DNA from: Carposina sasakii
Taxonomy: Eukaryota; Arthropoda; Insecta; Lepidoptera; Carposinidae
Assembly: GCA_014607495.2 (NCBI GenBank)
Contig: CP053169.1
Coordinates: forward strand, 8,370,001-8,434,000
Length of the DNA stretch: 64,000 nt
Direction of reading: 5' to 3'
Part shown: positions 1 to 13,500 of the stretch, piece by piece
Layout: each line of letters starts with the position of its first letter
Position numbering within the stretch: the stretch's first letter is position 1
Program-made: the position numbers and the translations under genes
The notes under the pieces: model-generated
What the model was told of the DNA's origin: nothing
Databases searched by the model: none
Seen by the model: the letters and a program-made list of their open reading frames with translations, nothing else

Positions 1-213
1 AAAAGCTATGTAAGTAGCCCACTGTAGAGAACCTATCCACAAAATTTGACACCCGAAATCATATGTTTATTTTTCCCGATAGTATGGAGAATTTTCAAAT
101 ATCTCAGGAATTTTCATACAATCTTGAAAAATAAAAAGGTTTTGGAAATAGGTTCTCTATAGTGGGCTATTTACATAACTTTTCGCTTAACATACCCTTT
201 CTGTTATACCCTG
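1..213. mobile_element. Palindromic MITE, family B (left edge cut)
   Basis: The right arm ends ...TAACATACCCTTTCTG-TTATACCCTG followed by TA. The left arm, reading GCTATGTAAGTAGCCCAC, is its near reverse complement, so the element is almost one long hairpin. Its first bases lie outside the window. Confidence 0.8.
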
Positions 214-223
214 TATAGGTACA

Positions 224-780
224 GTGGTTTTAGTAAAAATTTGGAACTCCAATTGGTCCCCTTCCCATGGGAATTTTGGGACATCCGTTCTTAGAGCTTC
301 CTCGTTGTTCCTAATCCGATTTCAGCTTCGTACAAATAGCGGTTTTCATAAAAAAAAATTGAACTCCAGTAAGTCCCCTTCATGTGGGAATTTCGGGAAA
401 TCCGTTCTTAGTGCTTCTTCGCAGACCATAATGAATGTACAGGTCCGATTTCACCTTCATATTATGTACCTATCGCGGTAGTCGTAAAAAATTGAATTCC
501 CGTTGGTCCCCTTCCCGTGGGAATTTTGGGAAATCCGTTCTTAGTGCTTCCTCGTAGTCCCTAATCCGATTTCAGCTTCATACAAATAGCGGTTTTCGTA
601 ACAATTTGAAATTACCGTTTGTCCCCTTCCAGTGGGAATTTTAGGAAATCCGTTCTTAGTGCTTCCTCACAATCTCTAATGAACATATAAGCCCGATTTC
701 AGCTTCATATGTATAGCTGTTTTCGTAAAAAATATTAAATTCGCGTTGGTCGCCTTCTCGTGGAAATATCGGGAAATCCT
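224..780. repeat. Tandem repeat, ~115-133 bp unit, about 4.5 copies
   Basis: Each unit contains TCCCCTTCCNGTGGGAATTT, a CCGTTCTTAGTGCTTCNTC block and CCGATTTCAGCTTCAT. Units start near 255, 370, 505, 619 and 748 with unequal spacing. It runs directly into a LINE-like 3' tail. Confidence 0.85.
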
Positions 781-945
781 TATAGCCTATATTCACCCAG
801 GTACAATTAGGATTCTAACACTGAAAGAATTTTTGAAATCGGTCTAGTAGTTTCGGAGCCTATTCGCTGCAAATAAACAAACAAACATACAAACAAAAAA
901 TCAAAGTTTACCTCTTTATATTATTATTATTATTATTTTGTATCT
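781..945 (+). mobile_element. RTE-like LINE/SINE 3' tail
   Basis: Reads GAAATCGGTCTAGTAGTTTCGGAGCC, then an ACAAACAAACA-rich stretch and a TTA microsatellite. This is the usual 3' end of insect RTE-type repeats. The tandem repeat at 224-780 may belong to the same element. Confidence 0.5.
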
Positions 946-1471
946 CTTTCGAAATTCACGGGACCACAGAGTCCCAGTCCTTTGAGAGGCGTGCATCGGG
1001 CTGTAGCCAAGATGTAGAGGCCCTTTTAAGAGAACTTTAATATGGTGTGGAATACACATGGCGGATACCATCACCGAGCGCATAATAAAATACACCCGGT
1101 GATGGTCCCCGCTATGTGCAAGACTATTGGAGTGCAGATATACGTCGTGCGATGGAAAACTCAGGTCATGGGCTATGGGGTTGATGTTGGGTGGCTGGAT
1201 AAGATAATAGTTAATATTATAGTATAGAGTATAGATTAAAGTTTCGGAGCCCAGATTAGAGATGGTGCTTGTGTCAAATGACGAAGTTGACTATTACTGT
1301 CCTCCTGTAAACTTTTCCTCTGTCAATATTTTTTTTGAGGTTATTTTCGGCCATTTTGTATTTAGCTTGCTGTCGCTGATGTACAGCCCGGTGAAAAAGT
1401 TTTTCTGATTTTGTTCACTTTGTACAAGATCAACTAAATTTATGTTAGAGAAGTGAAAAACAGTGAGCATT
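946..1471 (+). promoter_or_regulatory. Upstream region and 5' UTR of eIF3a
   Basis: Roughly 1260-1471 should hold the promoter and 5' UTR. There is no clear TATA box at a sensible distance. A pyrimidine run ACTTTTCCTC at 1311-1320 could be a TCT-type initiator, used by translation genes in flies, and CGGCCATTTTG lies at ~1348. Both are weak. 946-1250 looks like old repeat debris. Confidence 0.3.
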
Positions 1472-1520
1472 ATGGCAAGATACGGCCAAAGACCGGAAAA
1501 TGCCCTCAAAAGGGCGAATG
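1472..1520 (+). CDS. eIF3a: eIF3a exon 1 (start codon)
   Basis: Residues 1-16 plus one base of codon 17. The start ATG follows GTGAGCATT; donor is GTAAAC. The conserved [16 protein letters not shown] opening fixes the start. Confidence 0.93.
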
Positions 1521-4500
1521 GTAAACAATTTTATTATACCTTGCTTATCAATCTACCACGTTGCATGCGCTAAAACCTGGCAAATGCTTTCCCGCGGCAA
1601 CGAAAAAGTTAATAGAGAATGTAGGTTTATAGTTCTTGATATAAAAATAAGAACTAAACTCTTAAGTCAATATTCTTGTCTCCACAGAGTTTATGGACCT
1701 GGAGAAACCTGCCAGAGCATTGGACACTTTACAAGAAGTGTTTCGCAACAAAAAATGGGCTTACAACTGGTCCGAATCGGTTCTGGAACCGATTATGTTC
1801 AAATACCTGGAGCTCTGTGTGGATCTTCGAAAATCTCATATTGCAAAGGAAGGTCTATTTCAGTACAGAAATATGTTCCAATCGGTGAATGTGGGGTCAC
1901 TTGAGCAGGTTATAAGGTATGACATTTTGTATCACTAGTTTTTACCTGGTTATATCTAATTAATAAAGTAGAAAAGTTAATCCAACTTTATATCTGGGCC
2001 ATTTAAGTAATAATAAAAAGTACTTCTGTTATGTTTAAATATTATAATTCTTTTTCCTAAAGAGGATACCTCCGAATGGCTGAAGAGCGTACAGAAGCAG
2101 CTAGAGCCCAGTCCACCCAAGCTGTGATTGAAACTGATGACCTTGACAATTTGGCCACTCCTGAGAGTATCTTATTGAGTGCTGTATCCGGGGAAGACGC
2201 TCAGGATAGGTCTGATAGAACTATATTAACACCTTGGGTAAGTGAAGAAAGAAAAGCTATTATAATACATACAACTTAAAAACACATCTCTTTTTTTACG
2301 GGTAGACAAATTGTACAAAACTACAAAACCAATTTTCAAAAAGCAATTTAGTCTTAAAACACTAATAAATTTCAACTATCACAAACAAATAGTTTATAAG
2401 GAAGTCACTACATTGTATTATAAAACAAAGTTGCTTGCCGCTGTCTGTCCGTCCCTGTGTATGCTTAGATCTTTCAAACTAGGGAACAGATTTTGATGCG
2501 TTTTTTTAAATAGATAGAGTGATTCATGAGGAAGGTTTATAATGTGTAACTAGGGACCCTGCCCCGGCTTCGCAAGGGAGTAATGCACTCTCACGCGGGC
2601 GAAGCCGTGGGCGGTGTCTAATATAAAAATAACTCCATGTTAATTATTTGCCTTGTTTACCTCATTTACTTTATCTGACTGTCACTCCTTTATTTATAGA
2701 TCTTTAATTTTATCGAAATAACTAGTTAAAATAACAATAATTTTATCAAAATAACGCCCACAACAAAAAAAAAACATTTTCTCGGGATTAAAGAACATAG
2801 AAAAACCTAAGAAGAGAACATTCAGATACAGGCACAATCAGTTGCCTCAACTGCCTGCCTGTTTACATATATAATAATAATAAATAAAAAGTAGCCTATA
2901 TGTTATGTGGACCTGTCACAATATATTCCCGAAAACTGCATCGAAATCGGTTCAGCTGTTTCTGAGATTAGCATGCACAGACAAACAGACAAAAATTCAA
3001 AAAAACAATATTTTTTCTCATTTATCTTGCATATACAGACAGCGATCTATTACATTTTTATTATATGTATAGATTACAATTTTAATACATAGTACCTCCA
3101 AATTAAATCCCATTTCTAACTCTTCCATAGTTAAGAACTGGTAGGCCTTGGAGGTATAGTAAACTGATCTAGATGTGTCACAGAGGCAGTTCAATTTAGG
3201 CAACTTTCACAGAACACATTCTAGCACATTTTACATTTTAACTTTATTTATTTGCAGTACTTACTTACCTGTACTTAGAAAAAGTTTTTAATTGTATCTG
3301 TTTCTTGTAAAAGGTTTTTTTATAATACATTTGTTATTGAAAATCAATATACTTTAGTGAGGTTATCAATATGGTTTAGTTTATAACAATTGTTATTAGG
3401 GTTCTGTTTGTCTGTACCTTGGCAGGAAAAGACAGATCATTTTGTTACCTTTCACTGTATTTTGAGGCTTCTTCTTCAGCCTATTGCAGTCCACTGCTGG
3501 ACGTAGGCCTCCCCTAGGGCACGGCACAAGGCTACTGCCACAGGGGGGTTTTGCCCACAGTCACCATGCCGGGCAGGCGGGTTGGTGACCGCAGTGTGAT
3601 TTTCTGACTATGTTGTCAGTACGGGAGGTGCTGCTGCCCACCTCCCGGAAACCTCGTAATCGCCTCGTACAATACCCACAGGCAGGCAGGGGTGGTACAA
3701 ACTCTACTCTGCTGGCACCATGCGGCGAGTTTGAGGCTATTATCTGCCAATTTAGGTACAATAAAATAAATAAATACAATTTTTAAAATATTTCATCGTT
3801 ACAGGTCAAATTCCTTTGGGAATCCTATTGCCAGTGTTTGGAGCTGCTACGTACCAATGCTCACGTGGAAACATTATATCATGATATTGCCCGTATGGCA
3901 TTCCAATTCTGTCTTAAGTACTCCCGCAAGACAGAGTTCAGGAAGCTCTGCGATAAGTTGAGGAAGCATTTGGAAGATATCTGCAAGCCAACGGTAAGTG
4001 TGGCCAACTTATTTAGACCCAAAATCTACTGTTCTCTGATGACACTGTGTGTGTTGTGTGATCTACCTATAGATAATATTCTTCTTTGAAATCTTAAATA
4101 TATATATATATATATATATATTCACACACTACACAACACATTAACCTAGTCCCACATTAAGATCCCTAAGGTCTTGTGTCGTGGGTACTAAGCAACGGTA
4201 TATAAATACATAGATAAGTATAGAAACATCCATGACTCGGAAACAAACATCGATATTCATCATATCAATGTTTGCACCTACTGGGATTCGAACCCAGGAC
4301 CTATGGCGTCGCAGGCAGGGTCACTGCCTACTAGACCAATCGGCCGTCATCAAATGAAACAGCATACTCCAGTGTTATGTAGTATGTAATCAACTGGACT
4401 AATAGTCACAATTGACCAGTTGCCCACCCCTGGTCTGCAAAGTGTTCTGTTGTGATATTATGTGTGTTTGTGTTGTTTTATACATATGTGACAGGATACC

Positions 4501-7500
4501 TTAGTGTGGAAGGGATATGAGTGTAAAACATTTATATACTTCAATACATTAAGGGATTTATCATGATCTCTTAAGTTTGCCTTTCTTGTTTCTGCTATGC
4601 ATGTGTTTAATATTCACCAATCAAATTCCTTGAGATCATGGACCAATCAATATGATGATGGATACACACCCATAGTAAATTAGCTTAACACATCAAAGGC
4701 AGCCTATAGCAGGCTTGTTTCCATAGTGACACTAATATGACGCTCTACACTTATAGCATAGCTGCATCTCACTTCCACAATGGAAACAATATTGCTTTAG
4801 AAGTTTATGCCATAATAATAATTTAACTTTATGGTTATCCCCTCACTGTCTTTTATTTCCTCCAAATTAAATCCCATTTTTAACTATTTCATAGTTAAGA
4901 AGTGGTAGGCCTTGGAGGCAAAGCAAAGCAAGTTAGATTTGTGATAGATATAGTTATATTAATAGCTGTTTTCTTATACATTCTAACACATGTAAAAGTC
5001 CAGCCCCCCTAGCATGACCGCGCATCGTGGATATCGTATCGTACGATAATGTGTCGTCTCTATACAAAATTCAACATGGAGGCTATATTTATCGTATTTT
5101 GACAGGCTAAATGTCGATAAATTGGTTTATCGTATCGTGTTTCGCAGGTCATGCTAGGGTTGCTCGAGCTTTAGTGAAAGTATTAATTTTATGGGCAACA
5201 GCTCCACCTCCCGGAAACCCTTAATCACCTCATATGAATCCCATTGGAATGGGCTATTCTAGTCTGCTGATACCACACAGCATATACCAAGTATACTTAC
5301 TAATATTTGAACATATTGTGTTTAATCCAGGTGCAAACTGGCAATGTGAGCATCTCTAAGCCGGAGACTCAGCAACTGAACCTGGAGACCAGGCTGTTCC
5401 AGCTGGATAGTGCCATCCAAATGGAGCTGTGGCAGGTTGGTGACAATACTAGGTTACTTATAATACTGTATTGGTTATAGGATTTCGGCGGGAAAAGCTG
5501 GAAGGGAGCGGGTGTAATTTTCTTGTGAAAATCTAAATTTATTTGTAGATGGCTTGCACGTGTCCGTAAAGTGATGTTTTCTGGTAGATATTTTGTTTAC
5601 TTGTGATGTGAATCCAGTGTGTGTGCATGGTTTTATATGCAGGTAAGTTGAGTAACATTTTAATCGGAATACGATCTCTTCATGGGCTTATGTAAGTTGT
5701 TTCTGCAAATCTTTTTGATTATCTGTAAAGACCAAAAAAATCTTTTTGAAACTTTTGGCTGAGTTCACTGATTTGTGTGTAGTTTCCTACCCTCCGAAAT
5801 AAATCCCATCTCCAATTTACATTGTTGTGAGATGGTAGGCCTCGGAGGGAGAGCATACTCAAGCTTGACGCGACAAGTTGACTACCCGTTTTTTACTTGT
5901 GTTAATTAAAGCTTGGACAATACTAATTTAATTTAGGGTTATCAATAGGGAATATGCGTATGACACGAAAACAGATTTTTTATATTTTATTCGAAAGATA
6001 TTTATTATTATTACAAATACAAACCGAATAGTGCAAAAAATAACATCAATCAGTTAATAATACCAAAGTTACAGGGGTAAAGTTTAAAAAATTGAAGTAA
6101 AAAAATTTACAACATAAAAGGTGTAAAACATACAATTTTACCCATATTTTGAATTATCTCAATGATTTAATAAATACTCTATTAATATCTGTACCTATTA
6201 ATAAATAATTTTTATTGAAAACTTTACACAAAAATTTTATATTACGTTTATAAAATAAGATTGCATTTTTTTCCATACTAATTTGTGACGGTTTTGTACT
6301 ATGACGTGTGTCATTTTAGTATGGAGTAAACGGAGCGTTTCAAAAACATTTTGCCGGCTCGTATTTTTAAATAGCTGTAAATCCAAAACGGTTAAACTAA
6401 GATATGCCATTCCAAGGGCAAACTTTACACATTTTTTACGTAGGATCTAATGCTACGTAGGATCTAGGACGTAATGCTGTCACTACACAAATTGAAGCAC
6501 CGAAATGGCGGCGTGTTGGGCATGTATGCGTATTTTCCAGTGGGCGCCGAGCTTACTATGGTTTGTATGCGTGGGTGGATAACGCGTCAATACACATCCC
6601 TACTCCATTGAATATCGTTGCCGAGCTTACTATGAATGCTTCACTCTGTGTAGTCACAACACTCTGTCCGTTATTCTTTATACGTTCATGGCATATACCC
6701 TATTATCATGTTCGATACCTTGTAACAACATTTTTTCATTGATGTCGCTTTAAATTGTAACTAGCTATCGCCCGCGATTTTGTTCGCGTGAAGGGTCATT
6801 GCATCATAAACCTTCCTCGAGAATCACTTTGACTAAACCACATTAAAATCCGGTGCGTAGTTTTAAACATCTAATAATATTTTTATAAGATATTCATTAT
6901 GCACGCTCGTCGCTTTAGGGTAATCTTAATCTGACCTTCCTCCAGAATTTCTTTAATTTGATCAGAGAGAGCCTGATCAGGTTTTTTTTATTCATGTGTC
7001 AACAATGAAAAATACCAAATTAATTATAAACAAAAACTCTTCACAGGAAGCTTACAAAGCTATCGAGGACATCCACAATCTGATGAACATGTCGAAAAAG
7101 ATGCCGGTGGCCAAGACGATGGCCAACTACTACGGCAAGCTGGCCCTTGTGTTCTGGAAGGCTGGCCACTGCCTCTTCCATGCTGCAGCTTTGCTGAAGC
7201 TCTTCCAACTGTCGAGGGAGATGAAGAAGAATATCACCCATGAGGAGCTGCAGAAGTTAGTATTTTGGAGATAACTTCTTGTAGTTTATCCTAGTCCATC
7301 CTAATTTTGTGGGTTCTCTATAGTGGCATAGAGGAATGCGATGTAGACATAGACTGCTAATGTCATACTAACAGTTTCGATGCACCATTAGACTTTTCGG
7401 TGCCTCACAATTCCAGTCCTTGACACTTTAATTGCATAACTATACATTACAATACATTAGTAATGTAGTACATTAATATACATTACACTAATAGAATCTA

Positions 7501-10500
7501 AGTGTCAATGACTGGAATTGTGAGGCACCAAATTCTAATGGTGCATCGAAATAGTTGGTATGTCTCTATGATATCTTATTGCTCTATGATAGTGGTCTAT
7601 CTTCATAGCATTTTGCTTAACATACCCTTTAGTTACTCATTGTGGAGAGATCCTTTTACAAGATATGTAACCAGCTTATACACCTCTTGGTGGCAATGAC
7701 AAATTCCTGGAAATGTAAAATGTAATTACATAATAAGAGGCTAGGTATGTCATTTGCTATGTTATTTAACGCAATCACTGCCGGCGACTAAGTATTTGCG
7801 TCTTCTTGGCTTTCTAGAGGTGCCGCTGACGCGTATTTGCGTCCTCACACTAGACGTTGAAATGATATCGGCACACAAAATTTGCCGGTAGCGAATGTGT
7901 AAACATGCTTACATAATATAGTAGGTAACATTATAATTTCTAAGATCTTCTATGCTGCTCTGGGAGTGAAAAAAAACGTATAATACTACAGCTGCTTCTA
8001 TTCCCGGGCATACTGTACGAGTCAGTAGAGGGACAAGAGGGTCTTGGTGTTTTGTAAAAGATGGGATGACCACCTGTCACTACTAACTGAACTTGTACAT
8101 CTCAACTATACCCTCAAAATTGGTCAGAAGTGGCACCATGTGGTTCTATCGGCCCTTGGTGCTCTGCCTACACCGTAAGGGATAAAGGCGTGATTATATG
8201 TATGTATGTATGTAACATTGTAATTATTTAACTTCCAGAATGGCCTGCCGCGTACTGGTTGCAGTACTATCCGTGCCGCTTCCATCACTCCACCCGGAGT
8301 TTGACCGGTTTGTGGAAACCGACAAGAGTCCCGTCGAAAAGGCGCAGAAACTGGCTGTCTTGCTTGGTCTAGCCCAGCCGCCTACTAGGGCCAACTTGTT
8401 GAAAGGTAAGGGCTTATTTTGAATGATTTGTCTCTTATTTGAATGATCGTCTGCCCTTATTGCAATTGCAACTAAAATCGCCTACCAAAATTCAAATTGC
8501 CAAGGATTTCGATTTTGTGTTAATTTAATGATTTTAATTTATTTATTGTATACAGTGTAAAGTCTTTATAACGTTATCCTTTATAACGATAAACTCCCTA
8601 TAACGTTGGAGTGAGCCCAAGTTGGTTGGTTTGCGTTAAAACTCACATATTGAAACACTCTTTATAGCGATACGCCATTCTCTATTACGAAGAAATGTGT
8701 TCATATTTGTAGACAGTAAATATTTATTATCGGTATTATTGTTTATGTTATGTTATCAGGTAACAAAAGACTGAAGCTCCGAAACATCCGAGGTCGGTCT
8801 AGCTTTTGTTATCCTTAATTGCCTTGTACACGTGCAGTATGACGCATTGTTTTCTCGGAAGTGATGGTCTTCGACCAAGCATACTGGGTACCTATCGTAT
8901 TATCAGTCGTAAATAGAGATGGGCGCCGAGAATATTCCCAATCTTCTCGAAGTGGAAACTTCTGAGAAGATTGAGAAATTACCGGTAAGTTTCCGTATCT
9001 TCTCATTTTGGTGAGAAGATAAAATATTATTAAAAAATATTATTTTATTCATCAAAGATGCGTTTAAAATTGAAGTAGAATGCATTTTAGGCTACACACA
9101 AACATTGCCTACCTGGCGCACGTGCGATCAATAAAGTTTTTATCTTTAGAAGTTTACCGCATGAGATCTTTTGTACGTGGGTTTCTATTGTTCTTCGTAG
9201 AATTTTGTTACAGTCTCGTATTCAAGTTTTCTGGGAAACTATTCGACCCTCATTAGTACGAAGCAGCTGTTTTATGACACTATGTGCTCAAACATGTCTT
9301 TTACTTCAGTCTGTTATTAGTCTTCTGATAGTCTACTGCTGTGCCGTATGTCTTGAAGGATACTGTTTCGATCACGCTTGTTTATTGGACTCTGATTCTC
9401 ATTTATACGACGACTTGGCTTGTTAAATTGTTACTGTGACTGTTATCTGTGATTTGGACTATCAAAACCGGACACTGGTGAATACTTCTTGATTCGTAAG
9501 TACTTTTTATTTATTATTTTAACATTTTGAAGACATTTAGAATATAACATAGAATCCTGTTGGTACCTTTGATTCTTCTTTATTTTGCAATCAATAAATG
9601 TTTTATTTTCATTATTTTTGTAAATAATCTGTACTCATTCTAATAGAGATAAGATTTTATTGTACAAAATATATAGGTATTTATTCTAACCATATTCTAA
9701 TTGCTCGTAATTTTTTATTTTCTATGTATTGTATGATCTTGTAAATTTATTTTTTGGGCAAATTTTTAAACATAAGAATATTAGTTACATTCATGGTTGC
9801 AAAAAAGTTGACGAAACAATCAGACCCTGGTTTCACCTCGAATTTCCCTTAATAATAAATAAATAAATAAAAAGAACTTTATTCAAAAGTAACAAATTTG
9901 CTGCTTATGTTAATAGTAATATAATTTAGTATAGTTTTGAAATGGTCGGAGCCTCAGCATTAATGCTGTTTTTCAGTATCCGCCGGGATTTCTTACACTT
10001 AGTCTTTATAAATAAAAAACAGTTAGGCATAAAGTTAGGCATTAAATAAGTAACAAAAATTTGGAATAAGAAAAAAAGCATAAACAAAATAAAATAAACA
10101 GAATAAAATAAACGGAAGAGACCAACCGGTACCCCATGTAAGCAGTTTTTTTAGGGTCTCGTACCCAAAGGATAAGGGACCCTATTACTAAGATTGCACT
10201 GTCCGTCTGTCTGCCTGTCTGTCACTAGGCCGCATCTCATAAACCGTGACAGCTAGAAAGTTGAAACCTTCACAGATGATGTAATTCTGTTGCTGCGATA
10301 ACAACAAATACTAAAAACCGAATAAAATTAATATTTAAGGGCGGGCCCCATACAACAAACGTGATTCCTTTGCCGTTCCTTGCTCGATATTAACAACGGC
10401 AACAGGAAGACGCCCGAAACATTCACAGAGTATTCAGTTGTATAGTTATTTCAAAAATAATAAAATAAAATAAAACAAATATTTAACATGCAACAAACGC

Positions 10501-13500
10501 GATCCTTTTGCCTTTTTTTTCTCGATCCCAGTGTCTAATGTTGTATAGATAATCGTACGAAACCCTCCGTGCGCGAGTCCGCCTCGCACTTGGCTGGTTT
10601 TTTATTTTTTTTATTCGCCAACGTTGACGTTCGCAGCAACACTCCAGTTACTGGAAGACTTTTGTACCGATAGGAGCCATATATTACACTGTTTTTTGAA
10701 TGTTACCGATATTTAATTTTCCAAATGCTTTATTTTGTAAATTTTAATACTTAGGACGAATTCAGATTATTTACAGAATAAAAAACCGTTCTTCAATCTT
10801 ATTATCTAATCTAATAAAATTATTGTTCATTGATTTGATCACTTCGTATTATACTCATAAAGATACTTCAACATTATTATGTAGAGGTATATTCTTAATA
10901 TTTCTAAGACATTTGGACGTTTAAAGATTCAATCTCTGAAATAGACCTTAAAAAATATGCTGTTTTTATAGTAAGTCATCTTGTTTTCAGACTTAAACAT
11001 GGGGAAGCCGAAAAAAGAAGTTATTTGGAAACATTTTAGAGTGAGAGATGACAAAACCATTATGTGCTCTCACTGTGACATTAAATACACTACTGCGAAT
11101 GTAGTCAGAATGGAAAAACATTTGCAGAAATGTTTGAAATGTCCTGCTAACTTCAAAGCTGAGATATTAGAAACACTGTCGAAACCCAAAAAGAATGCTG
11201 ATATTGTCAAAAAACCGTCAATACCAAGAAGTTTCAGAGTTGATGAAGGACAAAAGGAAAACGTTTCACCAAATGCAGAGAGTGCTACACTTATAATGCC
11301 ATCAGCAAATCCACGAGTGAATCCGTTGGCAAAAGGAGACAAGCATGACTTAGATATGGCTTTATCCAAAGCTATATTTGTCACTGGGTCACCCTTCGTA
11401 ATGGTGGTGGATGTTCCACCTTTGGATTGAATTCTTTGAAAAACTTCAACCATTGTATACTCTGCCCTCCCGAAAAACATTGTCAACAACATACTTAGAC
11501 AAGATTCATGGTGACATGCGGAAAGAGACAATTGAAGATCTCAGCATGCAGAGCTACCTACATCTGCAATGTGATGGTTGGAGCGATGTTCGCAATGAGG
11601 GTATAATAAACTTCCTAATTTCAAAACCAGAGCCAGTATTTGTGAAAAGCTTGGATACTGCCGACAATCGCCACACCAGTGAATATCTAGCTCAGGAAAT
11701 ACTGAAAGTTATGAACGAATACGGAAGAGATAAATTTTTTGCATTGGTGGGTGATAATGCCAAAAATATACAAAAAGCATTCAAGCTTGTAAAAGATTCT
11801 CAACCGCACATAACCTATTTGAATTGTGCTGCACACACACTTAACTTATTATGTCATGACATTTTGCGCACAGAAAAATTGAAAATAGCTCTGGACATAG
11901 CCATTGAATGCGTTAAGTCGATAAAAAAAAGCCAAGTTTTAACTTCGATTCTGGCATCGGCGGTAAAGCAAAAACAGGCTGGAGAGACCCTGAAACTGCC
12001 ATGCAAAACACGCTGGGGTTCATATTGCATTAGCTTGCAAAGCCTAATAAAAACTAAACTTGCCCTACAAACTTTAGCAGTCCATGAAAAGGCTTCAATG
12101 TTACCAACAAACACAAAACATAACTTACTAAACGAAGATTTTTTGGGATAAAACAAAACAAATTATTGATATTATAAAACCGGTAACGCAGGTTATTTTT
12201 AAACTTGAATCAGACAAGCTAAATATGCACACTGTTTTTCTGACATTGCGAAATATGAAGTCTGAACTGGAGTTCGCTTTGCTGCAGGTGAGTATGCTGA
12301 ATGAAGATGAAAAGAATGACATTCTCATGGCAACATTCCATCGAATGGCAATGTGTATAAAACCAATACATCTAGCTGCCTACATGTTGGACCCAGCTAC
12401 GCAAGGATCTGAACTGGATTCTGAAGAAGAGGTGGTAGCTATGGAATATATTCACACAATCGCAAATCAGCTCAACATAGACATTGCAGAAAATCTTGCA
12501 AGCTTTAGAGCGAAAGATGGAAGATTGTGGGGAAAAGCATTTGTATGGAAAAGTGTGACATCTATGAGCCCAACGACCTGGTGGAAAGGCATTTGCAGCT
12601 CCACTTCACTGAGTAAAATCGCTTTGCGTATTCTTACTGCGCCCTGTACATCAGCTGCTGTTGAGCGCTCTTTCAGTACACATGGGAGGATACATAATAA
12701 ATTAAGAAACCGCCTTACAGCTGAAAGAGCCGCCAAAATTGCATACGTTGCATATAACTGGAATTTATTAAACCGTAGTATCACATGTCCGGTTGAAGAA
12801 GAAGTGGAAGAAGATGAAGAATATTCCGTAAATTCTTCAGACAACGAGTCATCAAATGATGAAATCTCAGTCCTTACCGAGATTCCGTCGCTAGATGCTT
12901 CATTGTCAGTGGTGGCTGGTCCAAGTGGTACACAGCCGCACATGGAGTTTTTCGATTGCGATAATTTAGATAGTGATTCTGATTGAATTTTGTTAGTTTA
13001 ATGTAATTTTGTTAATATTTGATTTGTTTCTTTATTGAAATTTTAAATAAATGTTTGTAATTTAATATGATACCTCGTTTTATTTATCTTTGCACATTTA
13101 TATAGTTCAGAGGTTTTAATTACTGTTTTCATAAGACTGGATTAATTTGTTTAAAACAAATTAATAATACCTTCATATAAAATTACCTAGCCAGATATTT
13201 CAAGTACTGAAAACCATAGACACACATACACCTTTTAAAAACTTCATTCCAATGAAATCTCTCCCCTATCTCTAAACTACATCCCTGCCAAACTGCATCT
13301 TGAAATATAACGTAGTTTCTGCGATTTCGTTATGAGTGTGTTTCACTTACATAAAACTTAACCAATAATCCAGTTTAATAATCGTAAATACGGATACAAG
13401 TACACTGAGCTTAGTAAAATACGCACATTTCTTGCATCTTAGACCAATAATATGCAAATACTCCAATGAACAAAAAAATTTAATAGGAACATTTTATCTT

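Noticed and set aside
7256..7274. Alternative end of eIF3a after exon 6 (VFWR stop)
   Set aside because: Intron readthrough; the GTTAGT donor joins exon 7 in phase and conserved PCI sequence follows.
11070..11531. 153-codon minus-strand frame within the hAT element
   Set aside because: It is the antisense shadow of the BED-finger region of the transposase.
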